Positions 7,253-16,801 of a stretch of DNA of 64,000 nt are shown here, in pieces. The stretch comes from an uncultured Alloprevotella sp. Lineage in GTDB: Bacteria > Bacteroidota > Bacteroidia > Bacteroidales > Bacteroidaceae. The position numbers were made by a program, and so were the translations under genes. Where the stretch lies: the NCBI GenBank assembly GCA_944322095.1, contig CALUNU010000004.1, positions 1-64,000 of the forward strand, written 5' to 3'. The notes under the pieces were generated by a model. It was given only the letters and a program-made list of their open reading frames with translations. It did no database searches and had not been told where the DNA came from. How positions within the stretch are numbered: position 1 is the stretch's first letter; each line of letters begins with the position of its first letter.

Positions 7253-10222
7253 TTAGAACGTAATCTCGGCCCCGATGGTGTATTGACGGGTTGCGGGGTA
7301 GCTTCCCAAGTTGACGTTGGCCATGATTTCGGGATCGGTGCCTTTGTACTTCGTGATGGTGAAGAGGTTGCGTGCCTGGGCCGTGATGCGGAAGTTGCTG
7401 ATGAAGCCCGTTGCTTTCATCCATGCTTTCGGCAGGTCGTAAGCCACCGTTAGGTTCTTCAGGCGCAGGAACGATGCATTTTCCAGCCATTGCGTGTCAA
7501 ATTGCGTCTGATATTCCAGCGCAGAGCGTGGGGTGATGTCGCCCGGCTTCTTCCATACGTTGGTCAGCATGTCCTTGTCCTGGTTGCAAAAGCCGCTCGT
7601 TGCATTATCTCTGCTGTTGGCAAAGTAGTAGTCGTTGTTGACCATCCACTTGCCCAACACGAAGGAGAAGTCGGCCGAGATGGTCAGGCCCTTCCAGCCG
7701 CCGGCGATGCCGAAGCCACCCGTGTGGGGAGCGAAGCGGCTCTTGCCTGTGTCTTGGTAGAGGTCGTTGATCATGTTGGCGTCCTTGGTCATCGTTTCGG
7801 GGTTGAACGTGTGAACGCGTCCTCCGCTGTGGCCCGGCAGGTACCACATGGGGGCACCGTCCGTGGCGTCAACACCGGCAGAGATGGGCATGTAGTAGTT
7901 GAGGCTCTTGCCCTCGATGTAGCTGATGAGCGCTGCTTCGTCGGGCCATTCGGTGATGCCGTTGAAGAGCTTGACGATTTCGTTTTTGTTGTAGGCATAG
8001 TTGGCGCGCAGCGTCAGGAAAGCTTCGTCCGTGCGGATGGCGTCCCAAACCACTTCCACTTCGACGCCGCGGTTGCGCAGCTGGCCGATGTTCATCATCT
8101 GCGACGAGAAGCCCGTGGTGTAGGGCAGCGGCATCGACATGAGCATGTCCTTCGTCAGGCGGTTGTACCAGCTGAAGTCGATGTGGAGCTTGTTCCAGAG
8201 CGAGAGGTTGAAGCCCACGTTCGTCTGTATCTGTTTTTCCCAGCCGAGCTGCGTGTTGGCCGGTTGCGCGAGGCCCCAGCCGGTGGTGTTGTTGTAGATG
8301 GTGGTTCCGATGATGCCCAGATGCGTGTAGTTGCCTATTTCGGAGTTACCCGTCGAGCCGACGCTGGCCTTGAGCTGCAAGGCCGAAATCCACGAAACGG
8401 GCTCCATGAAGGCTTCCTTCTTCATGTTCCACATGAGGCCGGCCGAGTAGAACAGGGCGGTGCGGTTGTCGCGTCCGAAGCGCGAAGAGGCATCGGAGCG
8501 CACGGTGAAGTCGGCAAAGTACTTTTCCTTTAAGGAGTAGTCCACGCGGCCGAAGAACGAGAGGTACTCATACTTCGAGTAGCTACTCGTGGGCAGAACG
8601 GCGATGGTGGCGTTGCCCAGCTCTGTCAGACGGTTGTCAGTAAAGCCGTTGCCCTGCGCGCCAAAGCCACTGCTGGTGTATTTGATGCCTTCCTGGCCGG
8701 CCAGCAAGGTGAAAGCGTGGTCGGTGCCGATGTTGAATTTGTATTCGGCCGTATTCGTGATGGTCCACATGGCCATGCGCGAGAAGCTCTCGGAAGCTCC
8801 TGCCTGCTGCCCGGCTCCGGGGTACGAGGGCAGCACCTTTGACGAGCCGCGCGACTCAAAGGCGTGCAGACCCAGCTGCGAGCGCAGCGTCAGGCCGCGC
8901 ACGGGCGTCAGCTGGATGTAGGCTGTTCCGTTATAGTTGACGTCGTTGTACCATACGGGGTTTTGATCGAGCAGCCATTGCGTGTCGTACGAGTCCTTTC
9001 CCCACACGACGTGGTTGGCCATCGACTCTTCGTCGAACGGATCCCAGTAGGGAAGGTCCATGTATGCGTTGATGGCATAGTTGCCCGGCTTGTTCTCGCC
9101 GTTGTCCGTCCAGTTTTCGGTGCGGCGCTCGGAGTAGGCCGCGTTTTGGTTGAGGCCCACTTGCAGCCAGTCGTTGATTTTGCTGTCGATGTTGGCGCGC
9201 AGCGTGTAACGCTTCAGAGAGGAAGCGTGGGTGATACCGTCTTGCTTCAGGTAAGAGGTAGAAATGAAGTAAGAGGTCGACTGGCTACCGCCCTGTATCG
9301 AAAGTGCTGTTTCATACATGGGGGCGGCGTTGTCGAAGAAGTAGCGCTGCCAGTCGGTGTTGGCGCCGTGCTCTTTGAAACGGATGTATTGCTCGGCATC
9401 GATAACACCGTTTTCAAACTGGAAGTCGAGGATCTCGGTGGAGTTCATGGGGTTGCCGATGCCGTTGGCCAGCTGGCTCCAACCGATTTTCTGCGAAACA
9501 GTCACCTGGGCCTTTTCATTTCGGCGGCCTTTCTTGGTGGTTATATAGATGACGCCGTTGGCGGCACGCGAACCGTAGATGGCGGTGGCCGAAGCGTCCT
9601 TCAAGACGGTGATGCTCTCGATGTCGTCGTCGTTCATCAGCGAGAACACCTGCACTCCGGCCGGAGAGCCGTCCACCACGATCAAAGGAGTGGTATTGGC
9701 CGTAAGCGAACCGATACCGCGGATATTCATAGAGAACGAATTCAAGTTAGCAACTTCACCGGAGTTGTTTAGGATTTGCAATCCCGACACCTGGCCTTGC
9801 AGAGCGTCGATGACGTTGACCGTAGGCTTGTCTGTAACGGCCTCGGCGTCCACTTTCTTAATGGCGCCCGTGACGCTACCGATTTTCTTGGCCGTACCAT
9901 AACCCACGACGACGGCCTCTTCGAGCAGGCGGTCGTTCTGTTCGAGCACGACGTTCATGTTGCCCGAAATGCTCACGGTCTGCGTCTGCATGCCGATGTA
10001 CGAAACGCTCACGCGCTTGGCCGACGAGGGGACGTTCGTCAGGGTGAAGCGGCCCTCGGCGTCGGTCGCCGTGACGATGTTGGTGCCCTCCACCTTGACG
10101 TGCGCGCCGTAGACCGGCTGCCCGTCGGTGTCGAGGATGCGACCCGTCACGCGCTTCTGTGCCATCAGCGTCCCGCTCCCCATAAGGGCGAGAGCCGACA
10201 AAAGCACTAACTTCTTGTTCAT
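7253..10222 (-). CDS. SusC/RagA family TonB-linked outer-membrane transporter
   Basis: TonB-dependent importer working with the downstream SusD partner. The 989-residue protein has a signal peptide ending at LMAQ, then a carboxypeptidase-regulatory-like domain (about 25-105: VTGRILDTDGQPVYGA, FTLTNVP). A plug domain follows (SVTGAIKKVDAEAVTDKP, DALQGQVSGLQI, VVDGSPAG, DASATAIYGSRAANGVIYI), then a long beta-barrel ending in the aromatic terminus YTIGAEITF. First gene of the operon; its promoter box is 129 bp upstream of the ATG, leaving a long 5' leader. Confidence 0.96.
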   Translation of the reverse strand: MNKKLVLLSALALMGSGTLMAQKRVTGRILDTDGQPVYGAHVKVEGTNIVTATDAEGRFTLTNVPSSAKRVSVSYIGMQTQTVSISGNMNVVLEQNDRLLEEAVVVGYGTAKKIGSVTGAIKKVDAEAVTDKPTVNVIDALQGQVSGLQILNNSGEVANLNSFSMNIRGIGSLTANTTPLIVVDGSPAGVQVFSLMNDDDIESITVLKDASATAIYGSRAANGVIYITTKKGRRNEKAQVTVSQKIGWSQLANGIGNPMNSTEILDFQFENGVIDAEQYIRFKEHGANTDWQRYFFDNAAPMYETALSIQGGSQSTSYFISTSYLKQDGITHASSLKRYTLRANIDSKINDWLQVGLNQNAAYSERRTENWTDNGENKPGNYAINAYMDLPYWDPFDEESMANHVVWGKDSYDTQWLLDQNPVWYNDVNYNGTAYIQLTPVRGLTLRSQLGLHAFESRGSSKVLPSYPGAGQQAGASESFSRMAMWTITNTAEYKFNIGTDHAFTLLAGQEGIKYTSSGFGAQGNGFTDNRLTELGNATIAVLPTSSYSKYEYLSFFGRVDYSLKEKYFADFTVRSDASSRFGRDNRTALFYSAGLMWNMKKEAFMEPVSWISALQLKASVGSTGNSEIGNYTHLGIIGTTIYNNTTGWGLAQPANTQLGWEKQIQTNVGFNLSLWNKLHIDFSWYNRLTKDMLMSMPLPYTTGFSSQMMNIGQLRNRGVEVEVVWDAIRTDEAFLTLRANYAYNKNEIVKLFNGITEWPDEAALISYIEGKSLNYYMPISAGVDATDGAPMWYLPGHSGGRVHTFNPETMTKDANMINDLYQDTGKSRFAPHTGGFGIAGGWKGLTISADFSFVLGKWMVNNDYYFANSRDNATSGFCNQDKDMLTNVWKKPGDITPRSALEYQTQFDTQWLENASFLRLKNLTVAYDLPKAWMKATGFISNFRITAQARNLFTITKYKGTDPEIMANVNLGSYPATRQYTIGAEITF

Positions 10223-10350
10223 AATATAACCATTAAATTAAACATTGTGTATAAATCTTCATTTCTGGGGGCGGGGCTTGCCATATTGCTGCGCCCCTCG
10301 CGTCTTTTGTGACAAGTTGCCATTTTTTAAGCCCCAAACATATCAATTTG

Positions 10351-10358
10351 CAAAGATA
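10351..10358 (-). promoter_or_regulatory. Promoter -7 box for the SusC/SusD operon
   Basis: Minus-strand TATCTTTG, a match to TAnnTTTG, 129 bp upstream of the SusC ATG. A T-rich segment lies at the expected -33 distance. The rest of 10359-10849 holds no supported gene. Confidence 0.6.
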
Positions 10359-10849
10359 GCCGTTTTCCACATAACAGGGATAAAATAAATAGATATATGC
10401 TTATTTTTTTAACTGTCTGCGACGTTACAACGTTTCTTTGCCATGCTCGCTTTGCAATATTTGGTGGAAATTTCATCTACAACCATGCATTTATGCTTTC
10501 GGCCCGCTCAGCCGCACGTGCCCCGCACGGTGGGACAAACCGTGCAAACGGCGTGGCAAACAGCCCCAAACGTCCACTGAGACGACGGCGGGCGGAATGT
10601 ATAAATGCGGAAGAATATGCAGAAAAGCGCGGGGGAATGGGTGGAATGTTGCGGCACAGCCCTGCTCCGCCCGACATTCTTCCTCCCGCCGGGCGAGGTG
10701 TGCGACGACTTTACGCGGCGGGCGCTCTGCGCGGCGCTGCTTGCCGAAGGAAGAGGGGCGTTATGCGTCTTTACCTTTCGCGCCATGCTCTCCCCACGGC
10801 GACGGGCAAAGGTTGTGCGCCGTTTTCTCGTCTTTTCCCCCTTTTGTCT

Positions 10850-10857
10850 TAACTTTG
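10850..10857 (+). promoter_or_regulatory. Promoter -7 box for the sialidase gene
   Basis: TAACTTTG on the plus strand, about 30 bp upstream of the sialidase ATG. Confidence 0.6.
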
Positions 10858-10887
10858 CCATGGAAATTAATTTTAAAAAACGAGACG

Positions 10888-12090
10888 ATGAAGAAGAAAC
10901 ATTTGCTGGCTTGGTTGCTGGCGCTCCTGCCGTGGACGGGAGGGGCGCAGACGGTGCTGTTTCATACGGGCGATTCGACGGGCTATCCCTACCGCATCCC
11001 GGCCATTGCCACGGCGCGCGACGGACAGCTCGTGGCGCTGAGCGACCGCCGGCCCTGCGGGGGCGACATTGGCTACGGACGCGTGGACATTCTTATGCGC
11101 ACGAGCCGTGACGGCGGCGAAACGTGGACGCCGGCCGTCACGGTGCTTGAAGGAACGGGCAGCGGCACTACGACGGGCTACGGTGACGCCTGCCTCGTGG
11201 CCGACCGCGAGAGGAACGAACTGCTGCTGGTGTGTGCTGCGGGCGACGTGCCCTATTGGAGCTCGCGCCCCTCGCATCCCCTGCGTATGGTGTACACGCG
11301 GGCCAGGTATGACAAGCGCGGCAAGACGTGGCGCTGGGACGCGCCGACCGACATCACGGGGCAAATCTATTTTGACGTCTTTGGCGGCCGCATCAACGGT
11401 CTCTTTATGGGCAGCGGGCGCATCTGCCAGTCGGCGCGCGTGAAGACGGGCGACTATTACCGCCTCTATGCCGCCCTGGCCACGACGAGCGGCAACTTCG
11501 TCATCTATTCCGACAACTTCGGCCGCACGTGGCAGGCGCTGGGTGGCGCCGAGGCCTCGCCCGCACCGCGGGGCGACGAGCCGAAGTGTGAAGAGCTGCC
11601 CGACGGCAGCGTGCTCCTGAGCAGCCGCAAGGCGGGCGGGCGCTATTTCAACATCTTCCGCTACACCGACGCCGAACGGGCCGAGGGCAGCTGGGGCGAG
11701 GCTGTCGACACGAAGCAGGTGCGCGGTGGCATTGCCAACGAGAGCGGAGCCTGTAACGGCGAAATCCTTATCGTTCCGGCCCGTGACGCTGCCGGGCGTA
11801 AGGTGGACCTGGCCCTGCAAAGCCTGCCTGCGGGGCCCGCACGGCAGAACGTCACTATTTATTATAAGGAACTGGTGACGGCGGCCGACTATGACACGCC
11901 TGCCCATTTTGCCGAGGACTGGGACGGGGCCTACCGCGTGAGCCACACGGGGTCGGCCTACTCCACGATGACGCTTCAGGCTGACGGGCGCATCGGCTTC
12001 TTCTACGAGGAAGAGCCGGGGTGGTATCAGATGGTCTACCGCGCCCTGACGCTCGAAGAAATCACCAAAGGCCGCTATCGTGCCCGCTGA
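10888..12090 (+). CDS. Secreted exo-alpha-sialidase (GH33-type, BNR/Asp-box protein)
   Basis: Predicted sialidase releasing terminal sialic acid from glycans, exported to periplasm or surface. I start at the ATG giving MKKKHLLAWLLALLPWTGGAQ, a clear signal peptide, 30 bp after a promoter box; the upstream extension is GC-rich shadow. The 400-residue protein has the GH33 arginine motif YRIPA at about 36, SDRR with a nearby Asp, Asp boxes SRDGGETW (about 75) and SDNFGRTW, and a late EDWDGAYRVSHTGSAYS segment. It lacks the extra N-terminal carbohydrate-binding domain of larger Bacteroides sialidases. Divergent from the SusCD operon. Other six-bladed BNR hydrolases remain possible. Confidence 0.78.
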   Translation: MKKKHLLAWLLALLPWTGGAQTVLFHTGDSTGYPYRIPAIATARDGQLVALSDRRPCGGDIGYGRVDILMRTSRDGGETWTPAVTVLEGTGSGTTTGYGDACLVADRERNELLLVCAAGDVPYWSSRPSHPLRMVYTRARYDKRGKTWRWDAPTDITGQIYFDVFGGRINGLFMGSGRICQSARVKTGDYYRLYAALATTSGNFVIYSDNFGRTWQALGGAEASPAPRGDEPKCEELPDGSVLLSSRKAGGRYFNIFRYTDAERAEGSWGEAVDTKQVRGGIANESGACNGEILIVPARDAAGRKVDLALQSLPAGPARQNVTIYYKELVTAADYDTPAHFAEDWDGAYRVSHTGSAYSTMTLQADGRIGFFYEEEPGWYQMVYRALTLEEITKGRYRAR

Positions 12091-12117
12091 CGCGCGGTGG
12101 CCTGCGGCACTGATGCG

Positions 12118-12155
12118 GCGCGGCCCCTCTTCCGCTTGTGGAGGAGGGGCCGCGC
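12118..12155. terminator. Bidirectional terminator between sialidase and dsbD
   Basis: Inverted repeat GCGCGGCCCCTC with GAGGGGCCGCGC between two convergent genes; no strong T run. Confidence 0.5.
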
Positions 12156-12187
12156 TGTGTATGTGTGGGCGCCAGGGGCGCCGGGGC

Positions 12188-14236
12188 TTAACGGTTGCGG
12201 TAGGCTTTCAGGCCATCTTGCAGGAACTTGACGTATTTGTCGACGTCTTCGTCGTAGGCGTAGCTGCCCGTGAGGGGCCGTCCTTCGTTGTCGAGCAGGA
12301 CGTAGTAGGGCTGGGCGCCCATGCCAAACTTGCTGCGTTGCAGATAACTCCACTTGTCGCCGACGGTGCGGAGCTTCGTCTCCTTCCCGTTTTCCTTCAC
12401 GATGATGGGCTCGGGGAGCTTGGCCTTCTCGTCGACGTAGAGAGAGATGAGCACGTAGTCGTCCATGATGATGTCGCGTACCTTGGGGTCGTGCCATACG
12501 GCCAGCTCCATCTTGCGGCAGTTGACGCAGCCGTGGCCCGTGAAGTCCACGAGCACGGGCTTACCCGTCTGGCGGGCGTAGGCCATGCCGGCCTCATAGT
12601 CGGTAAACTTGGCCTCGACCTTCGTTTCGTCCAGGTTGAAGTCCTGCGTGGAGACGGGGGGCGCAAAGGCGCTCACGGCTTTCAGCGGGGCGCCCCAGAG
12701 GCCGGGCACCATGTAGACGGCGAAGGCCAGCGAGCAGAGACCCAGGAAGAAGCGCGTCACGCCCGTGTGGTCTGTCTCGTCGTCGTGGGGAAAGCGTATC
12801 TTGCCCAGCAGGTAGAAGCCGAGGAGGGCGAAGATAACAATCCAAAGGGCCAGGAACGTCTCGCGGTCCAGAATGCCCCAGCCGTAGGCCAGGTCGGCCA
12901 CGGAGAGGAATTTCAGCGCAAAGGCCAGTTCGAGGAAGCCAAGCACCACCTTGACCACGTTGAGCCAGCCGCCGCTCTTGGGCGCGCTCTTGAGCCACGT
13001 GGGGAAGAGGGCGAAGAGCGTGAAGGGCAGGGCCAGGGCGATGGCAAAGCCCAGCATGCCGATGGTGGGAGCCAGGGCCGAGCCGCCCGAGGTGGACACC
13101 TCGACCAGCAGGAAACCGATGATGGGGCCCGTGCACGAGAACGAAACGAGCGAGAGCGTGAAGGCCATGAGGAAGATGCTCAGCAGGCCCGTCGTCTTTT
13201 CGGCCTTGTTGTCGACGGCGGCGCCCCACGATTCGGGGAGTGTGATTTCAAACCCGCCGAAGAAGCTGGCTGCAAACACAACCAGCATGAGGAAGAACAG
13301 AATGTTGAAGATGGCGTTCGTGCTAAGGTCGTTCAGCGCGTTGGCACCGAAGATGGTGGTGATGATGAGGCCGAGCGCCACGTAGATAACGACGATGGAG
13401 ATGCCGTAGGTCACGGCGTCGCGCACGCCCTTGCGGCGGTTGCCCGAGCGCTTCAGGAAGAAGCTCACCGTCATGGGGATGATGGGCCACACGCAGGGGG
13501 TGAACAGGGCGATGAGGCCACCGGCGAAGCCCATGAGGAAGATGTACCACCAGGCCTTCCCGGCCACGTTGTGGTCCTCGCTGCCGAAAGCTGCCATCTC
13601 GTCGACGACGGGCGCCCACCAGGCTGCGGTCTGGCTGTCGTCGGCGCTGTTGCCGCCTGCGGTGGCCGTCGTGGCTGCGGTGGCCGTGCTGTCGGCGGGC
13701 GCAGCCGTGCTGTCGGCAGGTTCAGCTGCGGCGGCCGGGGCGGCAGCCTCCTTGGGAGCGGCCTCCTCGGCGGGCTTGTCGGCCTTCGGTCCGTCGGAGC
13801 CCTTCACCTTGCACTCCACGGCCGTCGGTGGCAGGCAGTTTTGGTCGTTGCAGGCGCTGTATTCAAGGTAGCCGTCCAGCTCATACTGTGGAGCCGTCAG
13901 GCGCACGCGTTGTGTAAAGGTGCATTGCCCCTCGAAGAAGCGCAGTTCCATTTCGAACATGGGGTCGTACACGCTCTTCTCGCCGCTGCCGTGGCGCAGG
14001 CCGCCCACCAGTTCGACGCCCTGCTTCTTGTCGACGTTGAACGTGGCGGCGTTGGGGCCGCCGGGGGGCAGGTTGGTGGAATAGACATGCCAGCCGGCGT
14101 CGGCGTGGCCCGTGAAGATGATGTCGATCTCCGTGGGGCTGACGCGTTTCTGGCTGACCGTGAAGCTCACCTGCGCATGCAGCGCCGTAAAGAGGCCTGC
14201 AAGGAGCAGCAGAGTCAAGGTAAAGGCTTTTTTCAT
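12188..14236 (-). CDS. dsbD: Thiol:disulfide interchange protein DsbD family
   Basis: Membrane electron carrier predicted to pass reducing equivalents from cytosolic thioredoxin to periplasmic proteins. The ATG giving MKKAFTLTLLLLAGLFTALHAQ is chosen because it starts a signal peptide, giving 682 residues. An N-terminal DsbD-alpha-like periplasmic domain covers about 20-150. An Ala/Pro-rich linker follows, then a membrane domain with the paired Cys motifs FTPCVWPIIPM and SFSCTGPI. A C-terminal thioredoxin-like domain carries GHGCVNCRK. All expected Cys pairs of the two C-terminal domains are present. Single-gene unit with its own promoter box. Confidence 0.92.
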   Translation of the reverse strand: MKKAFTLTLLLLAGLFTALHAQVSFTVSQKRVSPTEIDIIFTGHADAGWHVYSTNLPPGGPNAATFNVDKKQGVELVGGLRHGSGEKSVYDPMFEMELRFFEGQCTFTQRVRLTAPQYELDGYLEYSACNDQNCLPPTAVECKVKGSDGPKADKPAEEAAPKEAAAPAAAAEPADSTAAPADSTATAATTATAGGNSADDSQTAAWWAPVVDEMAAFGSEDHNVAGKAWWYIFLMGFAGGLIALFTPCVWPIIPMTVSFFLKRSGNRRKGVRDAVTYGISIVVIYVALGLIITTIFGANALNDLSTNAIFNILFFLMLVVFAASFFGGFEITLPESWGAAVDNKAEKTTGLLSIFLMAFTLSLVSFSCTGPIIGFLLVEVSTSGGSALAPTIGMLGFAIALALPFTLFALFPTWLKSAPKSGGWLNVVKVVLGFLELAFALKFLSVADLAYGWGILDRETFLALWIVIFALLGFYLLGKIRFPHDDETDHTGVTRFFLGLCSLAFAVYMVPGLWGAPLKAVSAFAPPVSTQDFNLDETKVEAKFTDYEAGMAYARQTGKPVLVDFTGHGCVNCRKMELAVWHDPKVRDIIMDDYVLISLYVDEKAKLPEPIIVKENGKETKLRTVGDKWSYLQRSKFGMGAQPYYVLLDNEGRPLTGSYAYDEDVDKYVKFLQDGLKAYRNR

Positions 14237-14271
14237 GCTGTATAAAATTCTATGGTTCTGTATTTTCGCGG

Positions 14272-14279
14272 CAAAATTA
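14272..14279 (-). promoter_or_regulatory. dsbD: Promoter -7 box for dsbD
   Basis: Minus-strand TAATTTTG about 36 bp upstream of the dsbD ATG. Confidence 0.55.
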
Positions 14280-14323
14280 CGCATTTATGCTGAAAGTATG
14301 CCGTCCGTTGTTGCAAAAAAGCG

Positions 14324-14372
14324 AAGCAGCGGCGCACGGCCCGGGAGTGTCCGTGGCTGCGCGCCGCTGCTT
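14324..14372 (-). terminator. Terminator after the C1 peptidase gene
   Basis: Arms AAGCAGCGGCGC and GCGCCGCTGCTT, followed on the minus strand by a six-T run. Ends the operon that starts at 17835. Confidence 0.75.
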
Positions 14373-14403
14373 TATGCGTGGAGGCCTTTTGTCATGGCCT
14401 GCG

Positions 14404-15801
14404 TCAGGGTTCGGGAGCGAAGAGAGGGTCCCATGCGGGCAGTTTCTCGGGCTCTTGCTTCAAGAGTTTCAGTGTGGCGGCGGGAACATACTTCTTTTCC
14501 ACCACGAGGCGGAACATATATTCGTCGAACCACTCGTCCGTCATGATGAGGTGGCCCTGGTAGCCTGCGTCGCTGCCCCAGGAGTTTTCCACCATCCATT
14601 TCTTGGGCTTTCCGTTGGCGTCGAGGTCTACGGCCATGAGTGTCATGGCGTGGCTCGAAGCCGAGGCGTAGGTGCTGATGCGCTCGGCCTTGCTCATCGG
14701 GAAGGAGGTGTCGAAGAGCGAGGCGTAGTCGTAGTTGTTCGGGTCGAGCCATCCGCTGCGGGCGTCGATGAATTTGCCCACGTCGCACGAGAAATACATC
14801 ATCGTGCTGTCCTTGATCGAGGCGATGGCCATCTCCTTGATTTCCTCAATGGGCAGGTTGATGTAAGTCCAGTTGCTGCCGTCGTAGACGTGGCGGTCCA
14901 GGTCGATGGTGTACGTCTTGTGATAGGGGCGTGTAGGGTCGTTCATCAGCATGACGTAGTTGTTCTTCAAGTCGGTGCCTACATATTCTTCGTAGAACGA
15001 CAGGGGCGTGTATTCCTTCGTGCCTGCGGGCCGTCCGTCGGCCGTGTGGCGCGTCCAGGTGAACTTCACGGGCGGTTCGCCCAGGCATTCGGCCAGGATG
15101 TCGTACACCGTGGCGAGCATCGTGGCTTTCTTTTCCTGCAAGGCGTCGGCCTTTTCGCCTTCGGCGGCGCTCTTGCGCAGCGCAAGGCCATATTCGCGCA
15201 GCTTCAGCGAGAGGAGCTGTGCCATGGTCGAGGTGTTTTCGGCGCTGTACGTTTCGGGCATCACGTCAGCCGGTACGACGCCATATTTCGATATGATGTC
15301 TTGTATGCCCGTAAACTGCCCTCCGTCGCTCAGCGGGTGCTGGAAGAGCCAGTTGACCGTGCGGTCGTCCATCGGTTTGTCGGCATTGTCGATGATGGCC
15401 TGCAAAAAGAGATTGGCTTTCTCCAACTGGTCGTAGAAGAAGCAGTAGTTTTGCGAGAAGCGGAAGTCACCCATGCCAAAGCGGGCTATCACCTTGGCAC
15501 GCATCACGTTGAGCCCTGTGAAGAGCCAGCAGCGCCCCGACTGCTTTTGGTCGGTGATGCCTTTCGACTCGACGCGGTTCGAAAAGTAGGTGTCGCGCGC
15601 CTGGCGGGCGGCGGGGTTGGCAGCCAGCGCGTTGATGCTGTTGGTGGCCAGTGCGTTGCGCAGGGCGCGGTCGGCGGCCTGTTCGGTGCGGCCGGCGCGC
15701 AGTTTGGCCAGCAGGTCGGCGCTGATGCCGCCGCCGGCGTTCTGTGCGGCAGCCCCTGCGGCGGGCAGGGCCAGGAGCAGGGATAAAATCGCTTTTTTCA
15801 T
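14404..15801 (-). CDS. Secreted C1-family cysteine peptidase (bleomycin hydrolase/PepC-like)
   Basis: Predicted cysteine aminopeptidase of the C1B type. The ATG at 15801 gives a signal peptide MKKAILSLLLALPAAGAAAQ and 465 residues. The active-site Cys91 sits in QKQSGRCWLF; the catalytic His lies in SSHAMTLMAV and the Asn in WMVENSWG, so the triad is complete. The C-terminal end KLPAWDPLFAPEP is typical of bleomycin-hydrolase relatives, which are normally cytosolic; the signal peptide marks the exported Bacteroidales variant. It begins 28 bp after the PAP2 gene. Confidence 0.9.
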   Translation of the reverse strand: MKKAILSLLLALPAAGAAAQNAGGGISADLLAKLRAGRTEQAADRALRNALATNSINALAANPAARQARDTYFSNRVESKGITDQKQSGRCWLFTGLNVMRAKVIARFGMGDFRFSQNYCFFYDQLEKANLFLQAIIDNADKPMDDRTVNWLFQHPLSDGGQFTGIQDIISKYGVVPADVMPETYSAENTSTMAQLLSLKLREYGLALRKSAAEGEKADALQEKKATMLATVYDILAECLGEPPVKFTWTRHTADGRPAGTKEYTPLSFYEEYVGTDLKNNYVMLMNDPTRPYHKTYTIDLDRHVYDGSNWTYINLPIEEIKEMAIASIKDSTMMYFSCDVGKFIDARSGWLDPNNYDYASLFDTSFPMSKAERISTYASASSHAMTLMAVDLDANGKPKKWMVENSWGSDAGYQGHLIMTDEWFDEYMFRLVVEKKYVPAATLKLLKQEPEKLPAWDPLFAPEP

Positions 15802-15829
15802 CGTTGTATCGTTGTTTGGTTCGGTTTGT

Positions 15830-16801
15830 TCAAGCAAATTCGGGCCCCAGGCGCGGGTTGCGCTGCACCTCATACAGGCGGTGGGCCAGTGTGTACACGA
15901 GCGGTGCGCTGAACAGGCCGCAGAGCGAGTCGATGAGATAGTGGGCCTCGATGTAGACGGTGCTCAGGCACAGCAGTATGTAGAACGGAAGGGCGCCAAG
16001 CAGCAATGGGCGCTTTGTGCGCGACAGGAGCATCATGAGGATGGTGCTCATGCCCACGTGGCTCGACGGAAAGGCAGCCGTGGGCCGTTCGCCGCTGGCT
16101 TGCGTGGCCTCGACGAGCGAGCAGAACAGCCCTTCGGGCGCCGTGCTCGGGCGCAGCTCCGTGTGGTGGCGGAAATAGTCGCCCAGCATCGGGAAGCGGC
16201 CGGCCTCGATTTCTTCCAGCCCCACGGCATGGAAGTAATATTGCGGCCCTGCCACGGGCAGGAACAGGTAGATGAGGTAGTAAACGAGGAAGCTGGTCAG
16301 GATGATGTAAGCCGTTTCGCCAAAAAGCTCGCGACGGCAGAAGAGGGGAGCCAGTGCCGTTATGAATATCAGCGGATAATAAGAGAAATAGCCCAGGTGG
16401 AACAGTTCGCTCCACACTACCGACGGCAGATGGCGTGCAAATTCGAGCGAAGGCTGGCAGCTGAAGAGTGCCTGGTCTACGCCGGCGAACACATAGTCGA
16501 GATTGGGAAACATTTGGCAGAACTCGTACGTGTCGGGATACCAGTAGCTCAGCAGCGTCAGGGGGTAGATGGTGCGTAGGATGAGGGTGGCGCGGTTGGG
16601 GGCTGCATAGTAGACGGCCATGGTGGCCGCCATGCCCAGCAGCACGAACGAGCGGCCCATGAGCAGGCGCAGGGGAGCCGACATCTCTTCGCGGAAGAGC
16701 AGAATGAGCACGGTTGTCAGGAGTGTATAGGCCAGGGTAGCCTTTTCCACGCCGAGCAGGCCGCGTTGTCGGGGCAGCGAGGTGAGTAGGTTCAGAGCCA
16801 T
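15830..16801 (-). CDS. PAP2-superfamily membrane phosphatase/phosphotransferase
   Basis: A 323-residue multi-pass membrane protein with the two core PAP2 motifs: AAFPSSHVGMST (catalytic His in SSH) and STVYIEAHYLIDSLCG (second catalytic His and Asp). Members dephosphorylate lipid phosphates or act as phosphotransferases such as inositol-phosphoceramide synthases of the AUR1 type, which share this layout with extra N-terminal membrane helices. It overlaps the upstream epimerase gene by 10 bp, so the two probably act together in lipid or envelope metabolism. I cannot separate phosphatase from phosphotransferase by sequence. Confidence 0.82.
   Translation of the reverse strand: MALNLLTSLPRQRGLLGVEKATLAYTLLTTVLILLFREEMSAPLRLLMGRSFVLLGMAATMAVYYAAPNRATLILRTIYPLTLLSYWYPDTYEFCQMFPNLDYVFAGVDQALFSCQPSLEFARHLPSVVWSELFHLGYFSYYPLIFITALAPLFCRRELFGETAYIILTSFLVYYLIYLFLPVAGPQYYFHAVGLEEIEAGRFPMLGDYFRHHTELRPSTAPEGLFCSLVEATQASGERPTAAFPSSHVGMSTILMMLLSRTKRPLLLGALPFYILLCLSTVYIEAHYLIDSLCGLFSAPLVYTLAHRLYEVQRNPRLGPEFA

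Noticed and set aside
12080-14245. A 721-residue plus-strand open frame opposite dsbD, and similar long frames opposite SusC, murC, uvrA and gpmI
   Set aside because: In GC-rich DNA the antisense frames stay open. The products are His/Gly/Ala/Arg-rich without motifs, while the minus-strand genes have clear families.
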